Part shown: in pieces, positions 6,321-12,422 of the stretch
How positions within the stretch are numbered: the first letter of the stretch is position 1
Layout of the letters: each line of letters starts with the position of its first letter
The notes under the pieces: model-generated
Seen by the model: only the letters and a program-made list of their open reading frames with translations
The model's database searches: none
What the model was told of the DNA's origin: nothing
Source: Bryobacteraceae bacterium
GTDB taxonomy: Bacteria > Acidobacteriota > Terriglobia > Bryobacterales > Bryobacteraceae
DNA: 12,422 nt
Assembly (NCBI GenBank): GCA_030039005.1
Contig: JASHQT010000266.1
Span: forward strand, 1-12,422
Reading direction: 5' to 3'
Made by a program: the position numbers and the translations under genes

Positions 6321-7100
6321 GTCCCCTGGCGAAGGAGACGCCGGTGGGGCCGCAGCGGGCGGATGCGCCTTATGGCGGAAAAGTTTCTCGTGGATGTCGG
6401 GCCAAAACTCCGGCAGGAGGTTGCCCACCGCTGAAGCCGCCAGGCTAGTTCCGAAGCGGCTGGCCACTTCCGAACCGTTCACGCTTGGGTCGGGATAGTA
6501 GGCGTTCGACAACCCGATGCCCATGCTCATTCCCAAAATGCCCGAAAAATTGAATCGATCCTTTCCCGAGTCGGTGCGCGTGACCACCACCCGGCTGATG
6601 GCATATCCGACGCGATACCAGAAGCTGAATTCCGGCCCGCGCCGGAAGTAGCGCGGATCTTCGTGGAACCAGGACGCGAGCAACGCATCGGAGAAAAAAT
6701 TTTGCGTCGCCACGTCCGTAAATGCCGCCCCAAACCTGTCCGCATAGGCGCCCGAGCCACGCCCGTAGACGGGATCGCCGTTGTGGGCTTGCGAAATTCC
6801 GGCTCCCGCGGCCGACTCCGCGAACGTGAACGGATCGAAGGTCTCCTTGGCGAACAGGACGAACTTCTGCTTTACCGTAAGAGGCGGGACGTTGGGCTCC
6901 GGGTTTTCGACCGTAAGAAAGTTAGGGATCACGCCAAAAATACGGTCATCGGGGAGTCCCGTGGCGAGCGGATCCGCGTTCGCCGACGGCGCGGGCTGCG
7001 ATGCAGGAGACTGAGCCAGAACCAAGGATACAGAAAAGGAAGAAACCGTCAGGAATGCTGCAACCAGGGCGCGGTGAATCTTGTCAAGACGAAACTTCAA
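6318..7100 (-). CDS. Uncharacterised secreted protein
   Basis: The 260-residue protein begins with a clear Sec signal peptide (charged MKFRLDKIHR, then a hydrophobic run to about residue 29, likely cut near VLAQ). The mature part shows RIFGVIPNFLTVENPEP near 53-69, LTVKQKFVLFAKETFDPFTF near 74-93, GDPVYGRGSGAYADRFGAAF near 108-127 and HEDPRYFRRG near 145-154. The tail is Pro/Ala rich. No catalytic motif or named domain is evident. The start is TTG at 7100: GGAGG at 7105-7109 lies 4 nt before it and a stop codon is immediately upstream in frame. The downstream membrane-protein gene follows after 8 bp, so the two may function together. It is divergent from the FMN dehydrogenase gene. The pattern resembles a conserved acidobacterial exported family; no function is proposed. 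Confidence 0.78.
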   Translation of the reverse strand: MKFRLDKIHRALVAAFLTVSSFSVSLVLAQSPASQPAPSANADPLATGLPDDRIFGVIPNFLTVENPEPNVPPLTVKQKFVLFAKETFDPFTFAESAAGAGISQAHNGDPVYGRGSGAYADRFGAAFTDVATQNFFSDALLASWFHEDPRYFRRGPEFSFWYRVGYAISRVVVTRTDSGKDRFNFSGILGMSMGIGLSNAYYPDPSVNGSEVASRFGTSLAASAVGNLLPEFWPDIHEKLFRHKAHPPAAAPPASPSPGD

Positions 7101-7275
7101 TCATCCTCCACTCAAGAATTCCCCGCGGCCATAACCCTATGGACCGAACCATCTGTCTTATGGTTACACGGAACACGTGTCCGCGCACCACTGCAAAATC
7201 GTAAGAGAACGTAATGGCCCGCGGCGGATGCGGGACCCTGATGTTGATGCGCGGATCGTAATAAAATGTCCAGGC
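7101..7275. promoter_or_regulatory. Divergent intergenic region with small dyads and a TAAAAT box
   Basis: This 175-bp gap separates two divergent genes and contains no credible gene. Near its left end are CCATA-ACCC-TATGG (7129-7142), a hairpin AACCAT-7 nt-ATGGTT (7147-7165), and the 8-bp palindrome ACACGTGT (7173-7180). At the right end TAAAAT (7262-7267) lies 8 nt before the ATG of the FMN dehydrogenase, with a weak CTGATG 18 bp upstream. The dyads are possible regulator sites; none is assigned. Confidence 0.4.
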
Positions 7276-8499
7276 ATGACACCGTGGCCATCTTCTCCGC
7301 TTCCATTGCACACCTTGCGAAACCGTCGCAAGTTTCTCCAGTTCCTTGCCGCCAGCCCCCTGTTCGCGTCGCTGCCCGCGCGTGCGTGGCAGACGCACAC
7401 CCTGGACGAAGTGCTCGCCGATCCCAAAGACGCGCTCGATGTGATGGACTTCGAGGCCGCGGCGCGTAAAGCGCTGCCCGCCGCGCACTGGGGCTACATG
7501 GCTTCCGGAGTCGACGACAATTTCACGCGCGACATCAATCACGAAACGTACAAGCGCATCCAGCTTCGGCCGCGCAAATTGGTAGACGTGAGCAAAATCT
7601 CCACGCGCGTGGAACTATTCGGCGCCGCCTGGGACAGCCCCATTTTTCTTTGCCCGGTCGGTGCCCAAGGAATGTTTCACTCCGAAGGCGAAATCGCCGT
7701 GGCCCGCGCCGCGCGATCAAAGAAGGCGCTCCAGATCCTCTCCACAGTAACGTCGCACAGCGTGGAAGACGTGATCAAAGCGCGCGGCGGACCGGTCTGG
7801 TACCAGCTCTACGCGGTGTCCAACTGGGGCTACACCGAAAGGATCGTGAAGCGCGCCGAGGATGCCGGCTGTCCGGTGGTTGCGTGGACCATCGATCTTT
7901 TGGGCGGCCGGAACACGGAAATGGCGTCCCGTTACCGCCGCATCGACGATCGGGAATGCGCAAGCTGTCATGGCGAGCCGTTCGGCGCCATCGTTAACCG
8001 GCCGATGTTCGCCGGGCTGGACATGAAAAGTGTGGTGATGAATTCGCCCGCGTTCACTTGGGAAAACGTCGATCGCCTGAAGAAGGCCACGAAAATGAAA
8101 CTGGTGCTCAAAGGCATCGAGACTCGCGAAGACGCGCGGCTGTGCGTGGAGCATGGCGTGGATGGCATCCTGGTTTCGAACCACGGCGGCCGAGCCACCG
8201 AAACAGATCGCGCCACCATCGAGTGCTTGCCCGAAGTGGTGGACGCGGTCTCAGGCCGCATCCCGGTGATGGTGGACGGAGGCATCCGCCGCGGCTCGGA
8301 TGTGTACAAAGCGCTGGCGTTCGGTGCGCGCGCTGTGGGGATCGGGCGTCCCTACATCTGGGGATTATCGGCCTTCGGGCAAGCGGGCGTGGAAAAGGTG
8401 ATCGAAATCCTGAACGCGGAGTTTCAACTCATCATGAGGCAGTGCGGGGCACGGTCGATCGACGAGATCAGTCGCTCCACGGTGCAATGGCGGCAATGA
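7276..8499 (+). CDS. Tat-exported FMN-dependent alpha-hydroxy-acid dehydrogenase with a CXXCH motif
   Basis: It belongs to the family of lactate dehydrogenase LldD, glycolate oxidase and lactate monooxygenase, which oxidise 2-hydroxy acids with FMN in a TIM barrel. Numbered from the ATG at 7276 (407 residues), the expected active-site residues are present: Tyr74 (WGYMASG), Tyr179 (YQLYA), Lys279 (LVLKG), His303 and Arg306 (SNHGGR). The FMN phosphate region is around VDGGIRRG and GIGRPY. SNHGGR is followed by ATETDRATIECLPE instead of the more usual Q-containing form. The N-terminus carries a twin-arginine signal, RRKFLQFLAASPLFASLPARA (17-37), so it should be exported. Loop 4 contains CASCH (228-232), a c-type heme motif. 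An in-frame GTG at 7177 would bury the Tat signal and is rejected. No Shine-Dalgarno is seen. The natural substrate and electron acceptor are unknown. Confidence 0.92.
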   Translation: MTPWPSSPLPLHTLRNRRKFLQFLAASPLFASLPARAWQTHTLDEVLADPKDALDVMDFEAAARKALPAAHWGYMASGVDDNFTRDINHETYKRIQLRPRKLVDVSKISTRVELFGAAWDSPIFLCPVGAQGMFHSEGEIAVARAARSKKALQILSTVTSHSVEDVIKARGGPVWYQLYAVSNWGYTERIVKRAEDAGCPVVAWTIDLLGGRNTEMASRYRRIDDRECASCHGEPFGAIVNRPMFAGLDMKSVVMNSPAFTWENVDRLKKATKMKLVLKGIETREDARLCVEHGVDGILVSNHGGRATETDRATIECLPEVVDAVSGRIPVMVDGGIRRGSDVYKALAFGARAVGIGRPYIWGLSAFGQAGVEKVIEILNAEFQLIMRQCGARSIDEISRSTVQWRQ

Positions 8500-8529
8500 T
8501 AGCTGAGCCGCAACCGTGAGGGGGCGGGC

Positions 8530-8535
8530 TAGAAT
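8530..8535 (+). promoter_or_regulatory. TAGAAT box, possible -10 of the xseB operon
   Basis: TAGAAT lies 6 nt before the ATG of xseB, in the only gap (42 bp) between the FMN dehydrogenase and the housekeeping run. No Shine-Dalgarno occurs between them, so a leaderless transcript beginning at or near the ATG is plausible. No convincing -35 was found. Confidence 0.4.
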
Positions 8536-8541
8536 GGATCG

Positions 8542-8805
8542 ATGCCTGAAGACAAGCCTCCGGCCAGGCCTGAAGAAAAGCCCGCGGCCAGCTTCGAGAA
8601 CGGATTGCAGCAGCTCGAGCTGATCGTGAAGGAAATGGAGAGCGGCGAGTTGCCGCTGGAGCGCGCGCTCGAGCTGTTCGAAAAAGGAATGCAGTTGAGC
8701 GAAGCCTGCCGCAAGCAATTGGAAGAAGCCGAAACGCGCATCGAACTGCTGATCCGCAAGGGCGACAAAGTTCAGGCCGAACCGTTCCGTCCGGAAAAAG
8801 CATGA
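8542..8805 (+). CDS. xseB: Exodeoxyribonuclease VII small subunit
   Basis: It is the small subunit of exonuclease VII, which degrades single-stranded DNA in both directions together with the large subunit XseA in mismatch repair and recombination. The 87-residue protein has the family core from about residue 17: SFENGLQQLELIVKEMESGE, then LPLERALELFEKGMQL, then a helical segment LSEACRKQLEEAETRIELL. A Pro/Lys-rich N-terminal extension of about 15 residues precedes it. The length is close to the usual 75-85. Its TGA stop overlaps the ispA start in ATGA (8802-8805), so translation is coupled. xseB next to ispA is a common bacterial arrangement. xseA is not in the window. Confidence 0.94.
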   Translation: MPEDKPPARPEEKPAASFENGLQQLELIVKEMESGELPLERALELFEKGMQLSEACRKQLEEAETRIELLIRKGDKVQAEPFRPEKA

Positions 8806-9683
8806 CATTATCCGAATACGTTGCACGGCAGCAGACGCGCGTGGACGAGGCTTTGCAGCGTTGGGTGCCGCGCGAGACCACGCTGCCCGAGTCCATTCAC
8901 AAGGCGATGCGCTACAGCCTGTTCGCGGGCGGCAAACGCATTCGCCCCATCTTGTGCATGGCGGCGGCGGAGGCGGTGTCGGATTCGCCATGGGGCATCG
9001 AATCGTGTGCTTCGACGCTGGAGCTGATTCACACCTACTCGCTAATTCATGACGACCTGCCCGCGCTTGACAACGACGATCTGCGGCGCGGTGTCCCCAC
9101 ATGCCACAAAGTTTTCGGCGATGCCATCGCGATACTGGCCGGCGACGCGCTGCTGACGCTCGCGTTTGAGGTGCTGGCGCAAATGGATTGCGCGGCCGAA
9201 CGCAAAGTGGCGCTCATCGCCGAGCTCGCTACCGCCGCCGGCACGGTGGGCGGCATGATTGGCGGCCAAGTTTGCGATTTGGAAGGTGAGGGGCAGCATC
9301 CGCACGCGGCGCTGCTCGAAACCATCCATCGCGCGAAGACCGGTGCACTGCTGCGCGCGAGCTTGCGCATGGGCGCGATATACGCGGGCGCCGGCGACGA
9401 GCAACTGGGCGCTTTGTCGTGCTACGGCAAACACGTCGGCCTGGCGTTTCAGATCGTCGACGACGTTCTGGACGTGGAGCAATCCTCGGAGGCGCTGGGC
9501 AAAACCGCCGGCAAGGACGCGCAACAACACAAGATCACGTTTCCAGCGGTCTACGGCCTGGAGCGGTCGCGCGAGATGGCCGAAGAGGAGCGGCGGGCGG
9601 CACATCTGGCGCTGACGCCTTTCGACGAGCGCGCCGAACGCCTGCGCCAGATCGCCGATTTTATCGTGCATAGGCGTGCCTAA
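8802..9683 (+). CDS. ispA: Farnesyl/short-chain polyprenyl diphosphate synthase
   Basis: It condenses isopentenyl diphosphate with allylic diphosphates to make farnesyl (possibly geranylgeranyl) diphosphate, a cytosolic Mg-dependent step of isoprenoid synthesis feeding undecaprenyl phosphate and quinones. Its 293 residues show FAGGKRIRP (41-49), the first Asp-rich motif HDDLPALDNDDLRRG (Asp84, Asp85, Asp90), the GDALLTLAFE helix, GGQVCDL (154-160), KTGALLRAS, and the second Asp-rich motif QIVDDVLD (Asp220, Asp221, Asp224). YSLIHDD before the first motif resembles E. coli IspA, but chain length cannot be settled by reading. It overlaps xseB by 4 bp and is followed after 20 bp by tlyA. A dxs gene, often placed between ispA and tlyA in other bacteria, is absent here. 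Confidence 0.94.
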   Translation: MTLSEYVARQQTRVDEALQRWVPRETTLPESIHKAMRYSLFAGGKRIRPILCMAAAEAVSDSPWGIESCASTLELIHTYSLIHDDLPALDNDDLRRGVPTCHKVFGDAIAILAGDALLTLAFEVLAQMDCAAERKVALIAELATAAGTVGGMIGGQVCDLEGEGQHPHAALLETIHRAKTGALLRASLRMGAIYAGAGDEQLGALSCYGKHVGLAFQIVDDVLDVEQSSEALGKTAGKDAQQHKITFPAVYGLERSREMAEEERRAAHLALTPFDERAERLRQIADFIVHRRA

Positions 9684-9703
9684 GAGACCCCGCGGGCAAA
9701 GAG

Positions 9704-10435
9704 GTGCCTGAAACACGCAAGCGTCTGGATGTTCTGGTGGTCGAACGGGGCTTGGCCGAGTCGCGCGAAAAAGCGCACGCGCTTATTCTCGCCGGGCAGG
9801 TGCTGGTGAACGGCCAAAAGGCCGGCAAAGCCGGGGCTACTATCGATGCGGGGGCCCATATCGAATTGCTCGCGCAACCGCGCTACGTCGGCCGCGGTGG
9901 TTTGAAACTCGAAGCTGCTCTCGATCACTTCGGCATTGCGGTCACGGGAAAAATCTGTCTCGATATCGGCTCTTCCACCGGCGGCTTCACGGATTGCCTG
10001 CTCCAGCGCGGCGCGGCGCGCGTCTACGCCATCGACGTTGGGACCGGCCAGCTCGACTGGAAACTGCGCAACGATCCACGCGTCGTGGTCCAGGAACAAG
10101 TGAATGCGCGCTATCTTACCTGCGAACAGGTTCCCGAGCCCGTCGGGCTGGCGGTTTGCGATGTCAGTTTCATCTCCATCACAATGATCTTACCGGCGAT
10201 AGCCGGTTTGCTCGCCCGCGACGCCCAAATGGTTATCCTGGTAAAACCGCAGTTTGAATTAGACCGCGACCAAGTCGGCAAAGGAGGGATTATTCGCGAT
10301 CCTGCACTGCATCAACTGGCGTGCCAGCGCGTCGAGCGCGCCGTCCAGGCGCTGGGCTTTCAAACCGAGATCATTCCTTCGCCGATCCTGGGCGCTGAAG
10401 GCAACCGGGAGTTCCTGCTGCATGCGCAGCATTAA
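9704..10435 (+). CDS. tlyA: TlyA-family rRNA 2'-O-methyltransferase
   Basis: TlyA enzymes methylate ribose 2'-O of cytidines in 16S and/or 23S rRNA with S-adenosylmethionine; some homologues have been reported as hemolysins. The 243-residue protein has an N-terminal S4 RNA-binding domain (about 7-58, RLDVLVVERGLAESREKAHA), the linker GRGGLKLEAAL, and an FtsJ-like methyltransferase domain with the SAM motif DIGSSTGGFTD (87-97). The K-D-K-E set is complete: Lys68, Asp153 (CDVSFIS), Lys181 (LVKPQFE) and Glu236 (GNREF). GTG at 9704 is the only workable start, since a TAG lies upstream in frame with no other start codon between. AAAGAG directly abuts it, too close for a normal Shine-Dalgarno. nadK begins 3 bp after its stop. 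Confidence 0.93.
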   Translation: MPETRKRLDVLVVERGLAESREKAHALILAGQVLVNGQKAGKAGATIDAGAHIELLAQPRYVGRGGLKLEAALDHFGIAVTGKICLDIGSSTGGFTDCLLQRGAARVYAIDVGTGQLDWKLRNDPRVVVQEQVNARYLTCEQVPEPVGLAVCDVSFISITMILPAIAGLLARDAQMVILVKPQFELDRDQVGKGGIIRDPALHQLACQRVERAVQALGFQTEIIPSPILGAEGNREFLLHAQH

Positions 10436-10438
10436 AAT

Positions 10439-11302
10439 ATGCCCGACATTAAAGTAGTCGGCGTAATTTCGAAGCCCGGCATTCCGCACGCTTCCGCGAT
10501 CCTGACGGAGCTGGTGGCTTGGTGGAAGCAGCGCGGCATCGAAACGCGCTTGGATCACGAGTCCTCACGCTACCTGGGGATGGAGGACGGGCTTGCTCGC
10601 GAGCGTGTGCCCGATGGCGCGCAATTAGTGATCGTGCTGGGCGGCGACGGCACCCTGCTCGCGGCCGCACGCGCCGTCGGCGGCCGGGAAATCCCGATTC
10701 TTCCGGTCAACCTCGGGGGCCTGGGCTTTCTCACGGCGATCACGCTGGACCAACTCTATCCGGAGCTCGAACGCACGCTGGCCGGCGAACAGCGCGTGGT
10801 CCCACGGCGAATGCTGCACGGCGACGTGGTGCGCGAAGGCAAGACCGTCGCAACCTATGAAGCCTTGAACGACATTGTCATCAGCAAGACCCAAATCGCG
10901 CGCATGATCGACCTGGAGACGTACGTCGACGGCCAGTTCGTCAGCACGTTCAAAGCGGACGGGCTCATTATCGCGACGCCCACCGGCTCCACGGCTTATT
11001 CGCTTTCGGCCGGCGGGCCGATTGTGTTCCCCGCCGTCAAGGCCATTTGCATCACGCCCGTGTGCCCGCACATGCTCACTAACCGCCCGGTGCTGGTGCC
11101 TGATTCGAGCGTGATCGAGGTTATCTGCAAGGCCTCGCACAAGGAGCTATATCTCACCATCGACGGCCAGGTGGGCGAACCGCTCGCCGAAAACGATCGC
11201 GTGGTCTGCCGCAGTTCGCAAAATCATGTTCATCTGATCCGTCCGCCGAAGCTGTTCTTCTTCGACGTTTTGCGCGAAAAATTGAAGTGGGGAGAGCGTT
11301 GA
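10439..11302 (+). CDS. nadK: NAD kinase
   Basis: It phosphorylates NAD to NADP using ATP or polyphosphate, in the cytosol. The 287-residue protein has the GGDGT motif at 68-72 within VIVLGGDGTLLAAAR, NLGGLGFLT at 91-99, NDIVISK at 144-150, KADG with Asp174, and the glycine-rich TPTGSTAYSLSAGGP at 180-194. The order, spacing and length match bacterial NadK (PpnK). It follows tlyA by 3 bp with no Shine-Dalgarno, so translation is probably coupled. tlyA-nadK adjacency is a frequent bacterial arrangement, often followed by recN, but here a transporter gene follows. The TGA stop overlaps the TTG start of that gene. Confidence 0.95.
   Translation: MPDIKVVGVISKPGIPHASAILTELVAWWKQRGIETRLDHESSRYLGMEDGLARERVPDGAQLVIVLGGDGTLLAAARAVGGREIPILPVNLGGLGFLTAITLDQLYPELERTLAGEQRVVPRRMLHGDVVREGKTVATYEALNDIVISKTQIARMIDLETYVDGQFVSTFKADGLIIATPTGSTAYSLSAGGPIVFPAVKAICITPVCPHMLTNRPVLVPDSSVIEVICKASHKELYLTIDGQVGEPLAENDRVVCRSSQNHVHLIRPPKLFFFDVLREKLKWGER
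11289..11294 (+). promoter_or_regulatory. Ribosome binding site deciding the symporter TTG start
   Basis: GGGGAG lies inside the end of nadK, 4 nt before TTG 11299. It supports this non-ATG start, which overlaps the nadK stop as TTGA. Confidence 0.6.
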
Positions 11303-12422
11303 GAAGGCTGTCGCTCACGGCCTGGATCTTCATCGCCATGGTGGGCGGCGTCGCCATCGGCGCGGCTTTTCCGGATGCGGGCAAAGCCGAGTGGATGTCG
11401 GGCGTAGCGAACGTTTTCCTGCGCTTGATCAAATCCATCATCGCGCCGCTGATCTTCGGCACCCTGGTTTACGGCATCGCTGGGACGGGAAGCGTCAAAA
11501 CCATGGGGCGGATTGGGTTGAAGGCCATCGTTTATTTCGAGGTTCTGACAACGATCGCGCTGGCGCTCGGATTGGGCGCTGTGAATCTCGTGCGGCCGGG
11601 CGCGGGCATGACGCTGGAACGCACGGCGGCTGAAACGGGGCTGGTGCAAACAAGTCCGACGCTATCCGGCACCCTCGAACATACTTTTCCGGCGAGCGTA
11701 GTCGATGCCATGGCGAAGGGTGATGTACTCCAAATCGTCGTCTTTTCGTTTTTGTTTGGTGCCGCGTGCGCAGGCATCGGAGAGAAAGCCGCTCCCGTAG
11801 TTTCGTTCTGCAAGGCGCTTTCCGAAGTGATGTTCCGCTACACGAAATACGTGATGTATCTGGCGCCGTTCGGCGTAGGAGCGGCGATGGCGGTGACCAT
11901 CGGCAGCAAAGGTTTGGGCGTTTTGTTGGGCCTCGGAAAGCTGATCCTCGCGCTGTACGGCACGCTCGCGATTTTCGTGTTCGTGGTGCTGGGCGCGGTA
12001 GCGGTGATCGCACGAATTCCGATTGGGCCGTTCATTCGGGCAGCGCGCGAACCGTTTGCCATCGCGTTCTCGACGGCTTCGAGCGAGGCCGCGCTGCCGC
12101 TCGCGCTCGAAAATATGGAGCGGATGGGCGTGCCGGCGCACATCGTCGCGTTCGTCCTGCCGACGGGTTACAGCTTCAACCTGGACGGCAGCACGCTGTA
12201 TCTTTCCATGGCGTCAGTGTTCGTGGCACAGGCGGCAGGTGTTCACATGACGCTCAGCCAGCAGCTCATGATGATGCTAACCCTAATGTTGACGAGCAAG
12301 GGCGTGGCGGCGGTGCCGCGCGCGTCGCTAGTGATCCTGGCCGGGACGCTGGCGACCTTCGGGCTGCCGCTCTCGGGCGTCGCGCTCTTGCTGGGCGCCG
12401 ACGCGCTGATGGACATGGCGCG
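11299..12422 (+). CDS. gltP: Glutamate/dicarboxylate:cation symporter (SDF family), 3' end outside window
   Basis: It is an inner-membrane secondary transporter of the sodium:dicarboxylate symporter family (GltP/GltT/DctA), taking up glutamate, aspartate or C4-dicarboxylates with Na+ or H+. The frame opens at TTG 11299 and remains open to the window edge (374 codons plus two bases). (M)RRLSLTAWIFIAMVGGVAIG forms the first helix. The hairpin-1 tip reads STASSEAALP (258-267), helix 7 carries TGYSFNLDGSTLY (289-301), hairpin 2 reads MLTSKGVAAVPRAS (330-343), and the cut falls in helix 8 at DALMDMA, just before the conserved Arg. These motifs look closer to Bacillus GltT and to DctA than to archaeal GltPh; the substrate cannot be fixed. 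Only the last 40 or so residues should be missing. The ATG at 11338 would cut into helix 1 and is less likely. Confidence 0.9.
   Translation, partial: MRRLSLTAWIFIAMVGGVAIGAAFPDAGKAEWMSGVANVFLRLIKSIIAPLIFGTLVYGIAGTGSVKTMGRIGLKAIVYFEVLTTIALALGLGAVNLVRPGAGMTLERTAAETGLVQTSPTLSGTLEHTFPASVVDAMAKGDVLQIVVFSFLFGAACAGIGEKAAPVVSFCKALSEVMFRYTKYVMYLAPFGVGAAMAVTIGSKGLGVLLGLGKLILALYGTLAIFVFVVLGAVAVIARIPIGPFIRAAREPFAIAFSTASSEAALPLALENMERMGVPAHIVAFVLPTGYSFNLDGSTLYLSMASVFVAQAAGVHMTLSQQLMMMLTLMLTSKGVAAVPRASLVILAGTLATFGLPLSGVALLLGADALMDMA

Noticed and set aside
5593..6321. Plus-strand open frame of 242 residues opposite the membrane-protein gene
   Set aside because: It has long Arg-rich low-complexity runs; the minus-strand frame has a believable domain, helix and domain layout.
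7177..7275. Upstream GTG start adding 33 residues to the FMN dehydrogenase
   Set aside because: It would place the twin-arginine signal internally, and the added residues look like non-coding sequence; ATG 7276 fits better.
9042..9716. Minus-strand open frame of 224 residues opposite ispA
   Set aside because: ispA on the plus strand has both Asp-rich motifs; the antisense frame has none.

Overview
The window is GC-rich bacterial DNA, densely coding, with short gaps and several genes lacking a clear Shine-Dalgarno sequence. Its gene content suggests an Acidobacteriota genome of the Solibacter/Bryobacter type: a paired exported M16 peptidase operon, two uncharacterised proteins of acidobacterial style, and an xseB-ispA-tlyA-nadK run. 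This assignment is inferred from gene content and protein style, not from a marker gene. No rRNA, tRNA, CRISPR array, insertion sequence or phage gene was seen. The region looks like ordinary chromosome rather than a mobile island.

Layout. Positions 1-56 hold the 3' tail of an unidentified plus-strand gene. An orphan small protein of lower GC follows (114-545, +). Its 3' end overlaps a convergent class I glutamine-amidotransferase-fold hydrolase of the PuuD/C26 family (531-1187, -). A short divergent promoter region with a 15-bp tandem repeat separates that gene from a two-gene operon of exported M16 peptidases (1265-4137, +). The class II fumarase gene fumC follows at once (4170-5525, +); it is preceded by a second, out-of-frame copy of its own N-terminal coding motif. 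Convergent to fumC are two uncharacterised minus-strand genes: a one-helix membrane protein (5551-6309) and a secreted protein (6318-7100). Divergent from these, a Tat-signal FMN-dependent alpha-hydroxy-acid dehydrogenase carries an embedded CXXCH motif (7276-8499, +). The window ends with a tight plus-strand run: xseB, ispA, tlyA, nadK and the start of a GltP/DctA-type symporter that runs off the right edge.

How the genes work together. The two M16 proteins appear to divide one active site: the first has the zinc motif HXXEH and the second has the Arg/Tyr substrate-binding pair, so they probably form a periplasmic heterodimer. XseB (DNA repair), IspA (isoprenoid chain elongation), TlyA (rRNA methylation) and NAD kinase are a housekeeping set coupled by overlaps or short gaps rather than one pathway. 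Fumarase, the hydroxy-acid dehydrogenase and the dicarboxylate/glutamate symporter could all handle organic acids, but they lie in separate transcription units and no functional link is shown.

The items most worth a second look are the CXXCH motif inside the Tat-exported FMN enzyme, the complementary loss of active-site residues in the M16 pair, the duplicated fumC start region, and the recurring TANAAT element 5-10 nt before start codons, which suggests leaderless transcripts.
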